This document shows positions 9,301 to 17,352 of a DNA stretch of 37,707 bases, one piece after another (positions within the stretch are counted from its first letter, which is position 1; the number at the start of each line of letters is the position of its first letter). The position numbers and the translations under genes are program-made. The notes beneath the pieces were generated by a model, which worked only from the letters and a program-made list of their open reading frames with translations, was not told the origin of the DNA and did no database searches. This DNA is from Chitinophagaceae bacterium (lineage in GTDB: Bacteria; Bacteroidota; Bacteroidia; Chitinophagales; Chitinophagaceae), in contig JAEUVS010000134.1 of NCBI GenBank assembly GCA_016786745.1, positions 1 to 37,707 on the forward strand. Reading direction: 5' to 3'.

Positions 9301-10576
9301 TTTCGGATTCATCTTCGGACGCCAACCGGATACAAGTTTTATTAATGCGCTCGCCAATAAAGGATTGATTACGGGTGATCCGAACCTGAATTTTCAAAAC
9401 CGGCAGGATTATAATCAAAAGATAACCATAAACGCGCAGCTCATACCCGTCCGCGACCTTACTATAGACCTTACGGTTGACAAACAATTCGGTAAAACGT
9501 ACACTGAATTATATAAAGACACAACGCCAGGTGGTTATAGCGGACAATTCGCGAGGCTGAATCCGTATTCTGAAGGAAGCTTCAGTGTCAGCTACATTTC
9601 GTTCCAGACATTGTTCCAGAAAATTAAACCGAACGAGGTGTCACAAACGTTCCTGACGTTCCAGGAAAACCGCAGAATTATTTCTGAAAGATTAGGAAAG
9701 GCGAATCCGTATTCCGGCCAAACCGACCAGGAAGGATATTATAAAGGATACACGAAGTATTCACAGGATGTGTTGATACCGGCGTTCATCGCGGCATACA
9801 CCAAAAAAGATCCGAATTCAGTCGCGCTGCTGAAGAATACGAATCCGAAGATCAGCTCGAATCCTTTTTCAGGCATCCTGCCAAAACCCAACTGGAGGAT
9901 TACTTACAACGGTTTGTCGCGCATTCCCGGGTTCGAAAAAATATTCACCAGCTTCACAATTACGCATGGCTACACCAGTAGCTTAAGTATGAACCGCTTT
10001 GAATCGGCATTGCTGTTCCAGGATCCATTCAGATTTAACTACCCTGAATTTATAGATACACTCACCGGGAACTTTATTCCATACTTCCTTATTCCGAACA
10101 TCACTATCATGGAGCAGTTCGCGCCGATGATAGATCTCGATATGCAGTTCACCAACCAGCTCAACGCGAGATTTGAATTCAAGAAATCACGCCAGCTGAG
10201 CCTGAGCCTTGTAGACTTCCAGCTCAGCGAAGCTAGGTCAACGGAATTTACGATCGGTGCCGGCTTCAGGCAACGTGGTGCTTTTTCATTTATCAAGTGG
10301 AAAGGCAAACCACTTCAGAACGACGCTTCTTTCCGTCTCGATCTTGGACTGCGAGATGACGCCACCGCCAATTCAAGACTCGACCAACTGCAGGCGTTGC
10401 CAACAGCCGGACAAAAGGTAATCACCATAAACCCTTCGATAGATTACGTGATCAGTAACAGGGTGAATCTCAAATTCTATTTTGAGCAGAGAAGGGTAGA
10501 ACCGAAGATTTCGACGGCGCCACCAATTACAAATACACGAGCGGGAGTTGAGATCAGGCTTGCACTTACGCAGTAG
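3374..10576 (+). CDS. sprA: T9SS outer-membrane translocon / gliding protein SprA
   Basis: Giant outer-membrane beta-barrel that forms the protein-conducting channel of the type IX secretion system and is needed for gliding in Flavobacterium (Sov in Porphyromonas). At 2,400 residues it matches the family's roughly 2,400. The N-terminus carries a signal peptide (basic residues, hydrophobic stretch near 10-25, ending HAQQ). Recognisable SprA segments include IFGQGKIDIRPQGEINL near 170 and IDDFEGSRNAIDLRFP near 850, and the protein ends in a beta-strand-rich tail. Translation must begin at TTG 3374, because no in-frame ATG or GTG fits the signal peptide. An Ala/Gly/Gln-rich then Lys-rich insert lies at about 1893-1922. 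It follows ruvA by 35 nt and ends 2 nt before a convergent gene. Confidence 0.96.
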   Translation: MFRKLTSFLKTALLTAAILYNAIGISLHAQQPGDSAAAPAPLRDTVIPVTGVDTLRFPINDRRGDRYSARSRSPLDLQDPSNIIDSIEYDPKTKEYYIVEKVGSFYYRKPTYLTFDEFMYLRSQIQERQYFRQRANVLSGLNYKLPRPKLNITDNLFNRIFGQGKIDIRPQGEINLIAGYQGQNIKNPALPERARRNGGFDFDMNANLSVVGNIGSKLKLPISYNTLANFDFENQLKLDYTGTDDEIIKRIEAGNVSYSSKGSLIAGAQSLFGIKTQLQFGKLFVTGVLANQRAQRQSLGVQGGSASTSFEFKANDYEENRHFLLAQYFRANYNKAMSQLPIVNSQVQILRIEVWVTNRNGSTTETRDVVGLMDLGESQPFNPGIQPYKPLANGIPDNDVNFLYRNIVNDPSARNSSAVTSKLSALNLRAVQDFEKTFARQLRPEEFYFNPQVGFISLNQPLQPDEVLAVAFQYSFNGKIYKVGEFSQDVPPDTTLRTPGSQKVLFLKLLKATSQRTTLPLWDLMMKNVYSLKSKDGSFLASIQPGDFKLNVLYEEPSLGLKRFLPDEVGTSSGQPLLSLLNLDRLNTRNDPLPDGVFDYIEGFTVRSDQARIIFPLLEPFGRDLETAAFSGATQDIKDKYIFYPLYDTIKEIAKTFANLDRYVISGTAKGNASSEIQLGAFNVPPGSVTVSAGGQVLVENVDYTIDYNLGTVKVINQGIIASGVPVNVQFENNASFGIQQRNFLGIRLDYLAKTTAKESLALGASMVRLGERPFFTKTGYNEDPIRNTMYGLDFSYRTESQRLTRWLDKLPFYNTTEMSSITAYGEGAYLKPGHPKQIGKGSEGSIFIDDFEGSRNAIDLRFPLVSWGLASTPAGNGLFPEATGRDSLGYNFNRAKLAWYNIEPILQDRRNSNNPIDDDLLNTPSVRQVKVTEIYPNRTPDFGQAQLVTFDMAYYPTEIGPYNYDTRTNSVTADGRLLNPRNRWGGIMRGLDQVDFETGNVEFIEFWMQDPFLSDPSNSGGQLYFHLGNISEDVLKDGKRFFENGISGAVTTAQEDTATVWGKVPANPIQVTQAFSNDPADRPLQDAGFDGLDNDAERAKYQNYLNNLANAFGTSSQIYQMALADPSHDDFKNYRDASYTNRDGILTRYKQINNPQGNSPVAGSGDQFVSAFTLYPDQEEFNRDNTLNELEEYFEYRVELTPDDLSRVGENFITDVRAFTPSGGVPEKWYLFRIPIAEFSNKVGNIPDFKSIRFVRMFLTGFEDSVILRFAKLELVRNQWRRFNYELDTTGQYKLIPANTQTTFNQLAVNIEENNSRSPVPYKTPPNVIRQQQLSNNNVNLLLNEQSLSIQVCNMARGDVRGVFKTLNLDLRQYAKLFMYTHLESGGAFDNLQDDELYTVVRIGNDLINNYYEVRIPLKRTVWGATSESDIWPVQNDLELNLQRLINLKVTRNNSGPPNDYFKQIDDDGKEYAIYGNPNLGEVRVVFLGVENRSHDNACTEVWFNELRLGGLDETGGWAALGRVDIKLADLGTLYVSGSARSAGFGTIEQRVNERSREDFTQFDVATNLELGKLLPEKSGMSIPVYASVSRTVASPEYDPYDLDVKLKDKLNAAPPNLRDSIRENAIDVRTIKTVNFTNVKKNNTNGKKPKLWSIENIDVSYSYYKEEQHNPLIESNEITRHRAGLGYNYTSTPEYIEPLKRTIKSKSPWFGLIKDFNFNPLPSLLGFRADVNRQFGAYRPRNVGGAKLGLPETYDKYFTFDRIYNLRWDLTRSLNLDFTATNKAWVDEDEGRLDKAERKKLWDNFMKGGRTILYTQTANASYVLPTAKLPALDWTSVRVNYIATYNWLAASLIARNLGNTLANEQQKNATAEFDFSKLYSKSRLLRAIEESQPAGAAGAAGQQQAPVKDTTGKKKKRDKSEPIVLGKGAKAFGKLLTALKRISVNYTENATATVYGYTDSTRALGMNFKSHAPGFGFIFGRQPDTSFINALANKGLITGDPNLNFQNRQDYNQKITINAQLIPVRDLTIDLTVDKQFGKTYTELYKDTTPGGYSGQFARLNPYSEGSFSVSYISFQTLFQKIKPNEVSQTFLTFQENRRIISERLGKANPYSGQTDQEGYYKGYTKYSQDVLIPAFIAAYTKKDPNSVALLKNTNPKISSNPFSGILPKPNWRITYNGLSRIPGFEKIFTSFTITHGYTSSLSMNRFESALLFQDPFRFNYPEFIDTLTGNFIPYFLIPNITIMEQFAPMIDLDMQFTNQLNARFEFKKSRQLSLSLVDFQLSEARSTEFTIGAGFRQRGAFSFIKWKGKPLQNDASFRLDLGLRDDATANSRLDQLQALPTAGQKVITINPSIDYVISNRVNLKFYFEQRRVEPKISTAPPITNTRAGVEIRLALTQ

Positions 10577-10578
10577 TA

Positions 10579-11058
10579 TTATGATGTTCTTTTCAACAAC
10601 ATCACATATCCGCACATCTTCTTTTTATTTTTATTCACCTGTACCGGTTTGATCATATGATATTCCGAAGCCTGCGGGATATATTGAAAGCTGATAATAT
10701 TTCCATCTACATCACCCCACATATTCTTTTTATAGATAACCTGTTTTTCGGTGTAGTCGTACATACGTACCTCATACAGCCTTGAAGTGGGATCACCAAT
10801 AAAAACAAACTGGTACCATACGCCTTGTGTCATTGGCAACACGATCGGCATTTCATATTCGCTTTCCATGGTCACCGACGCCTCACGTAATACCGAGTAA
10901 CCCTGGCTGGCATAGAAAGTTTTTAAGCTGTCTACCTCTTCCTGGTAGGGGTTGCCGTCACAACTTTGCTGTCTTATAATATCCTGAGAATAGAGAAGGC
11001 CGGGGTAAAAAAATAATGCGCAGGTCAGGATTGTCGTCGATAGGAACAAATTCTTCAT
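10579..11058 (-). CDS. Hypothetical secreted protein
   Basis: 159 residues with a clear signal peptide (MKNLFL, hydrophobic core, probable cleavage after LLYS) and no membrane segment afterwards. I do not recognise the family. The mature part has two cysteines (in QSCDGN and KMCGYV), a strand-rich middle with the segment GVWYQFVFIGDPTSRLYEVRM's kind of alternating hydrophobicity, and a Lys-rich stretch near 142-147. It looks like a small soluble or surface-associated beta domain in the periplasm or beyond. It has its own promoter candidate at 11096-11126 and ends 2 nt from the sprA stop on the other strand. A role linked to SprA is only a guess from position. Confidence 0.8.
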   Translation of the reverse strand: MKNLFLSTTILTCALFFYPGLLYSQDIIRQQSCDGNPYQEEVDSLKTFYASQGYSVLREASVTMESEYEMPIVLPMTQGVWYQFVFIGDPTSRLYEVRMYDYTEKQVIYKKNMWGDVDGNIISFQYIPQASEYHMIKPVQVNKNKKKMCGYVMLLKRTS

Positions 11059-11095
11059 ACTACACCGGATTAGATTGGGGGCGGATATTGAGGGC

Positions 11096-11126
11096 TAAAA
11101 GTACTCATTCCACCCTGAAAATCAAA
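11096..11126 (-). promoter_or_regulatory. Promoter candidate for the 159-residue secreted protein
   Basis: On the minus strand TTTG (11123-11126) is followed after 19 nt by TACTTTTA (11096-11103), one base off TAnnTTTG. The predicted start leaves a leader of about 33 nt before the ATG at 11058. Confidence 0.5.
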
Positions 11127-11157
11127 ATGCGGGGAAGTTATTCGTAAAATGTGAATA

Positions 11158-13794
11158 TCAGCGTATTAGCACGGCTGTTCCCTTACGGGTCACTATTTTT
11201 CCCGTGTAGTCGGTTCCCCTCACCATCCATACATAAGTACCATTAGCCTGCCGAACCCCGTTTACTGTACCGTCCCAACCCTTGTCAAATTGTGTTGTCT
11301 GGAACACTATCTGGCCCCACCGGTTGAAAACCCTGAAGTATTGCAATGTAGAAATTCCGACAGCCTTTGGCCTCAACTCACGGTTGCGGCCATCCGGGGC
11401 GAATGCATTTGGAACAAAAATGTCCGGAGCCGTCTGAAATACCTGCACATTCATGGTATCCAGGTCGTAGCAGCCGTTTGCATCATATGCTTTCAGCACA
11501 TAAGACATATTCCTGTCAACTACCGCAATCGGATCCTCTTTCGAGGTGGTGTTCAAACCCGTTTCCGGAGACCATGCAAAGAACTCTGATCCCGACCCTT
11601 TCAGTTGAAGCGGCTGGCCCTTTACGATTGCTGTGTCGTTACCCGCATCCGCGACTATTTCGGGCCTCACGCTCACAACAACCCTGTCGATACCTGGTTT
11701 GGGGCAACCAAGTGTGTCATAACCAAGAAGGGTGTACGTTCTTGTTTGCAACGGGAAGACAGAAGGCGCCAAAGTATTTCTATTGATAATAGAAATCGGC
11801 GGATCCCACCGGAATGAGGAGCCGTTAGTATAACCGTTCAACATCACCGTATCGTCGTAACATATTATTGCATCCCTTCCCGCATCGACTTCGGGATACG
11901 GTATTGTCACCACATTGAGATCGTCCTCTGCAAAACATTTTCCTATTCGCGATATAACGTGATAATTGGTATTTGTAAGCGGCGTCGTTAATGGCATTCG
12001 CGTGTTTGCATCATTTATATACGCGGAAGGAGTCGCGGTCCAGGTATATTTCAAGCCATCTCCCTGCGGATTCAGCTGAATCGTGTCTGTTGTGCATATC
12101 GTTGTATCACTTCCTGCATTGAGGGTAACGAACGATACAACTCTCACACGTATACTTCCATTTGCCACACATCTGTTCTCCGTCATCGTTACATTGTACG
12201 TGGTAGTTTTATCGGGAAAAACAATCGGCGTAGCGCTTGTTGAATTTAACATACTATCCGTTGGCGACCATTTGAACGTTCCGTCACCGATTGCACGAAG
12301 TTGTAATGTATCAATGTCACAAATGAGCGTGTCGGTAAAAGGCAGCGTGAGATCGGGTTTGTCTTTTACCTCAATAATCATTGGTACAGTATCGATACAT
12401 CCTTTCGTTGATCCGACAATCAACTGAACTGTCTTAAATCCTAACGAGTTGTATTTCCATGTTGTGTTTCTCGCATGACTTGTATCGCCATCCGTGGTTT
12501 CATCACCAAAGTTCCACGTCCATTTTGATGCTGGTCCGTACTTTCCTTTCGTTGTGTCGTTAAATTCGAATGGCGTGTATAAACACGCGCCGTTGAATGT
12601 AAATCCCGGAAAGAATCCGGGGTAGACTCTCGCCAGTGTTGTTGTCGAATCGAGGCACTGCCCTGCAAGAACCACTTTTAGCTTCACCCGGTAAGTACCA
12701 GTATCAGCATACAGATGCTGCAGCGTTCCATCAGGCACCGTTGTGCTTTCCGGAGTCGAACCATCACCAAAATCCCATGTATATACTGAACCCGTCGGAT
12801 TAACCTGGAGGTTTCTGAATGTTACCAGGAAATCATCACAGTATGAGTAATCGGGTTTTAACACGGCGTTGAGAGGAATACAGTCCGACACTTTTATGTG
12901 TATGTCCTTGCGATGTGTGTTGATTAAAACTCCCTTTCGATATTCAGCGATACATACCGTAACAACATATTGCCCGATCTTATTCGGCGCGATACCCGAC
13001 ATGATACCTGTTTTGCTATTGATCGTAACGCCTCCCATGGGTGCGCTGCCACTATAAGGGCTCTGGTAATTCAGCGCCCGGTAAGGCGGGGGCGCACCAG
13101 GGATCGGCAGTGGACATGTATAACAGTTCTGACCGTTATTCGGTCCACCACCTGCATATGCATCACAGAATTTATAAACAAGCGAGTCATTCTGTTCATC
13201 TTTAGCCGAAAAATCGAATTGAAAATCTGAGCCCACACAAACTGCAACAGCGTCTTTCGTGGTAACCGAAGGACTTGTATTCTGATAGGCATTAACGCCC
13301 AACGCTGTTCCCGGAATTTCGCATGAGTAAGTTGCACCGAAATCATTGCTGGGAGGAACAAGGTTCTGAATGCCTTCTATCCGGCAGCAGCGTTGAAACG
13401 CAATCGTATAACCGCTTGCGGTATTCGGAAGTTCAATGGTCGTTTGATAATATCTCAACCTGTAACAGACATCCCGTGGTGGATTGTTGAGACATGGATT
13501 CGAGGCAGGATCGTACCTTATGAATTCTTCGTTCGACATGTTCGCGAATGTGCCGAGCACCTGTGTGTTGTTTGGCTTGCTGAAAACCGTAAGAAAAACG
13601 CGTGTATCAAGCTGACCCGGATCATTCTGCCCGCAGTCTATGTATAGTTTTAAAGTAACAAGATATTTTGAAGAATTCGCCGCGGCACCGGGACCACTAT
13701 ACTTATAATAAAGCTCTCCACCCCTGATATGGGCAGCGGACACGGGGAGCACAAAACCCCCGAAAATGAGGATAAGAAAGCAGATTTTCTTCAT
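11158..13794 (-). CDS. PKD-domain surface protein with T9SS type B sorting domain
   Basis: Likely secreted adhesin-like cargo of the type IX system, 878 residues. A signal peptide ends near residue 20 (PVSAA). Residues 21-300 form a domain with many cysteines that begins AHIRGGELYYKYSG, an opening I remember from gliding-motility-associated proteins. Two PKD domains follow, marked by YTWDFGDGS (338-346) and WTWNFGDE (425-432). Four Ig/PKD-like repeats (about 480-786) share a pattern of Cys-Asp near the start, a W-x-P or YTW core, and a TTTY/TRTY strand. Residues 787-878 are the gliding-motility C-terminal domain (VPNAFAPDGRN, FNRWGQIVFQT, GWDGTVNG, NGTYVW), which directs T9SS export and surface attachment. 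It sits 41 nt after the hydrolase gene. Confidence 0.9.
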   Translation of the reverse strand: MKKICFLILIFGGFVLPVSAAHIRGGELYYKYSGPGAAANSSKYLVTLKLYIDCGQNDPGQLDTRVFLTVFSKPNNTQVLGTFANMSNEEFIRYDPASNPCLNNPPRDVCYRLRYYQTTIELPNTASGYTIAFQRCCRIEGIQNLVPPSNDFGATYSCEIPGTALGVNAYQNTSPSVTTKDAVAVCVGSDFQFDFSAKDEQNDSLVYKFCDAYAGGGPNNGQNCYTCPLPIPGAPPPYRALNYQSPYSGSAPMGGVTINSKTGIMSGIAPNKIGQYVVTVCIAEYRKGVLINTHRKDIHIKVSDCIPLNAVLKPDYSYCDDFLVTFRNLQVNPTGSVYTWDFGDGSTPESTTVPDGTLQHLYADTGTYRVKLKVVLAGQCLDSTTTLARVYPGFFPGFTFNGACLYTPFEFNDTTKGKYGPASKWTWNFGDETTDGDTSHARNTTWKYNSLGFKTVQLIVGSTKGCIDTVPMIIEVKDKPDLTLPFTDTLICDIDTLQLRAIGDGTFKWSPTDSMLNSTSATPIVFPDKTTTYNVTMTENRCVANGSIRVRVVSFVTLNAGSDTTICTTDTIQLNPQGDGLKYTWTATPSAYINDANTRMPLTTPLTNTNYHVISRIGKCFAEDDLNVVTIPYPEVDAGRDAIICYDDTVMLNGYTNGSSFRWDPPISIINRNTLAPSVFPLQTRTYTLLGYDTLGCPKPGIDRVVVSVRPEIVADAGNDTAIVKGQPLQLKGSGSEFFAWSPETGLNTTSKEDPIAVVDRNMSYVLKAYDANGCYDLDTMNVQVFQTAPDIFVPNAFAPDGRNRELRPKAVGISTLQYFRVFNRWGQIVFQTTQFDKGWDGTVNGVRQANGTYVWMVRGTDYTGKIVTRKGTAVLIR

Positions 13795-13835
13795 GAAGCT
13801 CCTGGTCTGTTCTAATTCGCCGCAGGTCAGTTTGG

Positions 13836-14633
13836 TTATTTGCCGGACAGGAAATCCTGTATGGATTTGAGACAGAATTCCGGTTCCTCCAGCATGCCCA
13901 GGTGTCCTGAATGGGCTGCTATATAAATGTAAGCAAAATCAGCTATCCGGCACAGTTTCAAGCTCTGTTCGATGGGTACGGCTGTATCGTATTCACCAAT
14001 GATTAACAGTACCGGTTTGGGAAAGTTTTTCAATACTTCCGTCCTGTCGCGCCTGTTCATCATCGCCTCTGTATATGCTACGAGAGAAGAGGGTGAAAAG
14101 TTGCTATAACGTTCCACCGTTTCGGTTACTAAGTCCGGTCTTGCCGTTTTTGTTGACTCAGAAAAGAGATTAGTCGTTGCCTGCTGGAGAAATTTCGCGG
14201 CCCCATGTTTCCGGATAAATTCTATATTCTTTTTTCTTCCCGCTTTTTTTTCTTCACTGTCCGCATAAGCGGTTGAATGAAACAGTCCCAAGCCCTTCAG
14301 CTTGCCCGGAAATTTTTCTGCAAATGCCAGCGTCGCATATCCGCCCATGCTGTGCCCGATCATGAAACACGACTGTATATTTTCTTTTTCAAGAATTCTA
14401 TTTACATCTTCAGCAATACTTTCCATGCTTATCCGATCCACTTTACCTTTTGATTGCCCGCTTCCGACAATATCCGGGACGATCAGAAAGTAATCTTTTT
14501 CAAGGCCGGAAACCATGTTGTCCCAGATTGTGCTGTCTTCCCCGAATCCATGAATCAATACCACAGGTTCGCCACTTCCGAAAATTTTATAATAGATTGA
14601 AGTATCTTTCTCAGTGAGATTTTTTTCCTGCAT
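13836..14633 (-). CDS. Alpha/beta-fold hydrolase
   Basis: 265 residues with the complete alpha/beta hydrolase triad: Ser95 in the elbow GHSMGG, Asp216 in GEYD and His244 in SGHLG, plus the oxyanion-hole HGFG at 28-31. A helical lid insertion occupies about 118-195. There is no signal peptide, so it is cytoplasmic. The sequence is of the general esterase / haloalkane-dehalogenase-like / MhpC-like kind and the substrate cannot be named. The gene starts 3 nt after the stop of the DUF4105 gene, so it is almost certainly cotranscribed with it and with guaB. Confidence 0.88.
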   Translation of the reverse strand: MQEKNLTEKDTSIYYKIFGSGEPVVLIHGFGEDSTIWDNMVSGLEKDYFLIVPDIVGSGQSKGKVDRISMESIAEDVNRILEKENIQSCFMIGHSMGGYATLAFAEKFPGKLKGLGLFHSTAYADSEEKKAGRKKNIEFIRKHGAAKFLQQATTNLFSESTKTARPDLVTETVERYSNFSPSSLVAYTEAMMNRRDRTEVLKNFPKPVLLIIGEYDTAVPIEQSLKLCRIADFAYIYIAAHSGHLGMLEEPEFCLKSIQDFLSGK

Positions 14634-14636
14634 ACG

Positions 14637-15797
14637 CTATTTTTTCATTGCCCGCTGCGAAGCGCGAAGGCCGGCAAGCAGAATTAAAGGTAAGAATGCG
14701 ATATTCAACTCCTGCGGAAGAAGTTTCCAGGAGACAACCACCAGTAATGCGATCGCCGCGGTAACGGCGAAGTAAATGCGTGTAAAGCGGGTTTTCTTCA
14801 ATACAAAAAAAGACATTACCAGGTGCGGCGGAAAAGCCCAGAGGATGTTGTAATTGTCCCTGCACAATTCATGGTCAGTGCCAAACCACATAAAAAGCAT
14901 GAAACATCCCATCAAACCCAACAGCAGAAAATAACCAACGTCAAAAATATCAGCAGCTTTCTTCGACCAACTATATCGCCCGAATGTGATCAGAATTCCA
15001 ATCGCAAGTAATCCCAAAGTTGTAAACAGGGGAGTGAGTATACTTTTCGATTGAACTTCTACAGGTACATTCTGAAGGATCACTCTTTTATTCAAGACAA
15101 GTCCTTTGTTGTTTGCGACCGCGCTGTCAAATCCCTTCATAAGATAGTCGGGCAAAAACATCGCTTCTTCGTTTTTTACTTTCCTGTCAATTCTGCTGGC
15201 GAGTACCAGGTCGATTCCGAATTTGCTCCAGTATTGTTTGCTCTGGTCCAGATTTACATGAATCATATTGCGGAATGTAGGCGCATCAAGGGGTATAATT
15301 CGCTTGAAACGCACGCTGTCATCATTGTTCTTCGTGATGATATCCCTCGGACGCGTCGAACAATTGTCAAATAAAAACTCATACTGGTAGTATTTGTTTT
15401 CTTCCTGCGCATTTGTGCGTAAGGCATCGAATAAACGTTGCTGCTCCTCACATGACAGGTTCAAATCCTGTTCAATTACACTCCGGTTTTCCATCTGGTA
15501 TTCATACATGAACTGCTGAAAATCTTCTGCTGATACGTAGTACAACAATTTACCGAGCGTGAATTTTTTGTAGAAGTCGGGATCTTCAAAATCGAAGGTG
15601 CCGTAATTGAAAATTATATCCGCGCCACTGTTTTTAACTTTCACCCTGATCGCCGTATGGCCCCATATCGAATAAAGATCCTCACCGGGTCCGCAGGTAA
15701 GCAGACTGATCTTCAGGCTACAGCTATCGTTCTGAGAAAAAACTGACAAGACGGAAAAAACAGAAAGCAGAATGACGATGGCACGTTTCAGAATCAT
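14637..15797 (-). CDS. DUF4105 (Lnb N-terminal-like) membrane protein
   Basis: 386 residues. A signal sequence (1-21) is followed by a periplasmic DUF4105 domain (about 25-245) with the motifs CGPGEDLYSIWGHTAIR (His47) and FDNCSTRPRD (Cys146). A C-terminal half carries about five membrane helices (near 254-273, 284-305, 317-333, 341-357, 362-378). DUF4105 is found in lacto-N-biosidase chaperones and in many Bacteroidota proteins. The paired His and Cys suggest an NlpC/LRAT-like cysteine hydrolase fold, but that is inference. Its ATG lies 1 nt after the guaB stop (TAA-C-ATG), a strong sign of translational coupling. The biological role is unknown. Confidence 0.85.
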   Translation of the reverse strand: MILKRAIVILLSVFSVLSVFSQNDSCSLKISLLTCGPGEDLYSIWGHTAIRVKVKNSGADIIFNYGTFDFEDPDFYKKFTLGKLLYYVSAEDFQQFMYEYQMENRSVIEQDLNLSCEEQQRLFDALRTNAQEENKYYQYEFLFDNCSTRPRDIITKNNDDSVRFKRIIPLDAPTFRNMIHVNLDQSKQYWSKFGIDLVLASRIDRKVKNEEAMFLPDYLMKGFDSAVANNKGLVLNKRVILQNVPVEVQSKSILTPLFTTLGLLAIGILITFGRYSWSKKAADIFDVGYFLLLGLMGCFMLFMWFGTDHELCRDNYNILWAFPPHLVMSFFVLKKTRFTRIYFAVTAAIALLVVVSWKLLPQELNIAFLPLILLAGLRASQRAMKK

Positions 15798-15798
15798 G

Positions 15799-17301
15799 TT
15801 ACCTGCTATAGTTTGGAGCTTCCCTTGTGATTTCTATATCATGTGCATGGCTTTCCTTAATACCCGCGTTCGAAATCTTAATGAACTGTCCGTTGTTCTG
15901 CAGCGCTTTCAAATCTTTCGCTCCGCAATAACCCATTCCCGATCTCAAGCCACCAACATATTGATACACTATCTCTGAAAGATTTCCTTTATATGCAACG
16001 CGTCCTTCAATTCCTTCAGGCACAAACTTTTTCAGGTCGTCTTCAACATCCTGGAAATATCTGTCACCACTGCCCTGGCTCATCGCGCCGATAGAACCCA
16101 TGCCGCGATACTGTTTGAATTTTCTTCCTTCGTAGATAATTGTTTCACCCGGACTTTCTTCTGTTCCCGCAAAAACGCCACCCATCATCACCACATTCGC
16201 TCCTGCTGCAAGCGCTTTCACCATATCACCGGTATAACGAATTCCGCCGTCAGCGATCAGTGGAATATTTTTCGATCTAAGCGCTGATGCGGCTTCCATT
16301 ATAGCGGTCACCTGAGGGATACCGGCGCCCGCAACGATACGCGTAGTACAAATTGATCCCGGGCCAATACCCACTTTCACCGCGTCGGCCCCGGCATCTG
16401 CAAGCGCTTTCGCACCTTCGGCGGTTCCGACATTGCCTGCAATGACCTGGAGATTTTTATACGTTTTTTTCACTGCCTTCAATGCTTCAATAACACCTTT
16501 GCTATGACCGTGCGCACTATCAAGACAAACAATATCTACTCCAATATTCTGCAATGCTCCGGCACGCTCGAGCATGTCGTGTGTTATACCAAGTGCAGCA
16601 CCAACGAGTAGCCTTCCAAAACCATCTTTTACGGCGTTTGGATAACTGGTTAGCTGCAGGATGTCGCGATAAGTGATAAGCCCCACCAGTTCACCTGATT
16701 TATTCACAACGGGCAGCTTCTCAATTTTGTACTGGCTTAAAATTTTCTTTGCTTTTGTAAGGTCCGTTCCTTCGGGAGCTGTGATTAAATTTTCTTTCGT
16801 CATCACTTCGCTCACCTTCCTGTTGTTGTCTGTTTCGAAACGGAGATCGCGGTTGGTGAGAATTCCCACCAGCTTTTTATTTTTATCAACTACCGGGATG
16901 CCACCAATTTTATTTTCCTTCATTAACCTCAATGCATCACCGATCGTCGCGTCTTTGTCAAGAGTTACAGGATCTATGATTAAACCACTTTCACTTCTTT
17001 TAACCTTCCTCACCTGTTCCACTTGTTTGTCTATGCTCATGTTTTTATGAAGCACCCCAAGACCACCTTCACGCGCAAGGGCAATCGCCATAGTCGCCTC
17101 GGTGACAGTATCCATAGCCGCCGACATCATCGGCACATTTAAAGCAATTTGCTTTGTTAACTGAGTGCGAATGCTAACTTCTCTCGGTAAAACCTGTGAA
17201 TAAGAAGGCATTAGGAGAACATCATCAAACGTTACGCCTTCACCGAAAAACTTATTTGTACGTGGGGAATTTGATCTGGAAGTGCTAATTCTTGTTGCCA
17301 T
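15799..17301 (-). CDS. guaB: IMP dehydrogenase
   Basis: Oxidises IMP to XMP with NAD+, the committed step of GTP synthesis, in the cytoplasm. The TIM-barrel catalytic domain is interrupted by two CBS domains (about 105-225). The catalytic cysteine is in [13 protein letters not shown] (Cys318) and the mobile-flap region follows [15 protein letters not shown] start at ATG 17301 (500 residues); the frame also runs back to TTG 17325, but a perfect TAnnTTTG promoter box lies between the two, so that start would usually be outside the transcript. It heads a tight four-gene run with the DUF4105, hydrolase and PKD genes. Confidence 0.97.
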   Translation of the reverse strand: MATRISTSRSNSPRTNKFFGEGVTFDDVLLMPSYSQVLPREVSIRTQLTKQIALNVPMMSAAMDTVTEATMAIALAREGGLGVLHKNMSIDKQVEQVRKVKRSESGLIIDPVTLDKDATIGDALRLMKENKIGGIPVVDKNKKLVGILTNRDLRFETDNNRKVSEVMTKENLITAPEGTDLTKAKKILSQYKIEKLPVVNKSGELVGLITYRDILQLTSYPNAVKDGFGRLLVGAALGITHDMLERAGALQNIGVDIVCLDSAHGHSKGVIEALKAVKKTYKNLQVIAGNVGTAEGAKALADAGADAVKVGIGPGSICTTRIVAGAGIPQVTAIMEAASALRSKNIPLIADGGIRYTGDMVKALAAGANVVMMGGVFAGTEESPGETIIYEGRKFKQYRGMGSIGAMSQGSGDRYFQDVEDDLKKFVPEGIEGRVAYKGNLSEIVYQYVGGLRSGMGYCGAKDLKALQNNGQFIKISNAGIKESHAHDIEITREAPNYSR

Positions 17302-17304
17302 GTG

Positions 17305-17337
17305 CAAAGATAGGGTAGTAGCCAATACCCACCCAAA
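17305..17337 (-). promoter_or_regulatory. guaB promoter, predicted leaderless start
   Basis: On the minus strand TTTG (17334-17337), 21 nt, then TATCTTTG (17305-17312), an exact TAnnTTTG. Only 3 nt separate the box from the guaB ATG, so with the usual spacing transcription would begin at the A of ATG. It lies in the short dprA-guaB gap. Confidence 0.7.
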
Positions 17338-17352
17338 TGAAATTTTTATGCA

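Noticed and set aside
10582..10604. TGATGTT/AACATCA hairpin just after the sprA stop
   Set aside because: The 7-bp stem has no adjacent U-run in either direction and lies in the coding end of the convergent gene, so it is not a convincing terminator.
17302..17325. TTG 17325 as the guaB start
   Set aside because: An exact -7 promoter box lies between it and ATG 17301, so the longer form would not be in the predicted transcript.
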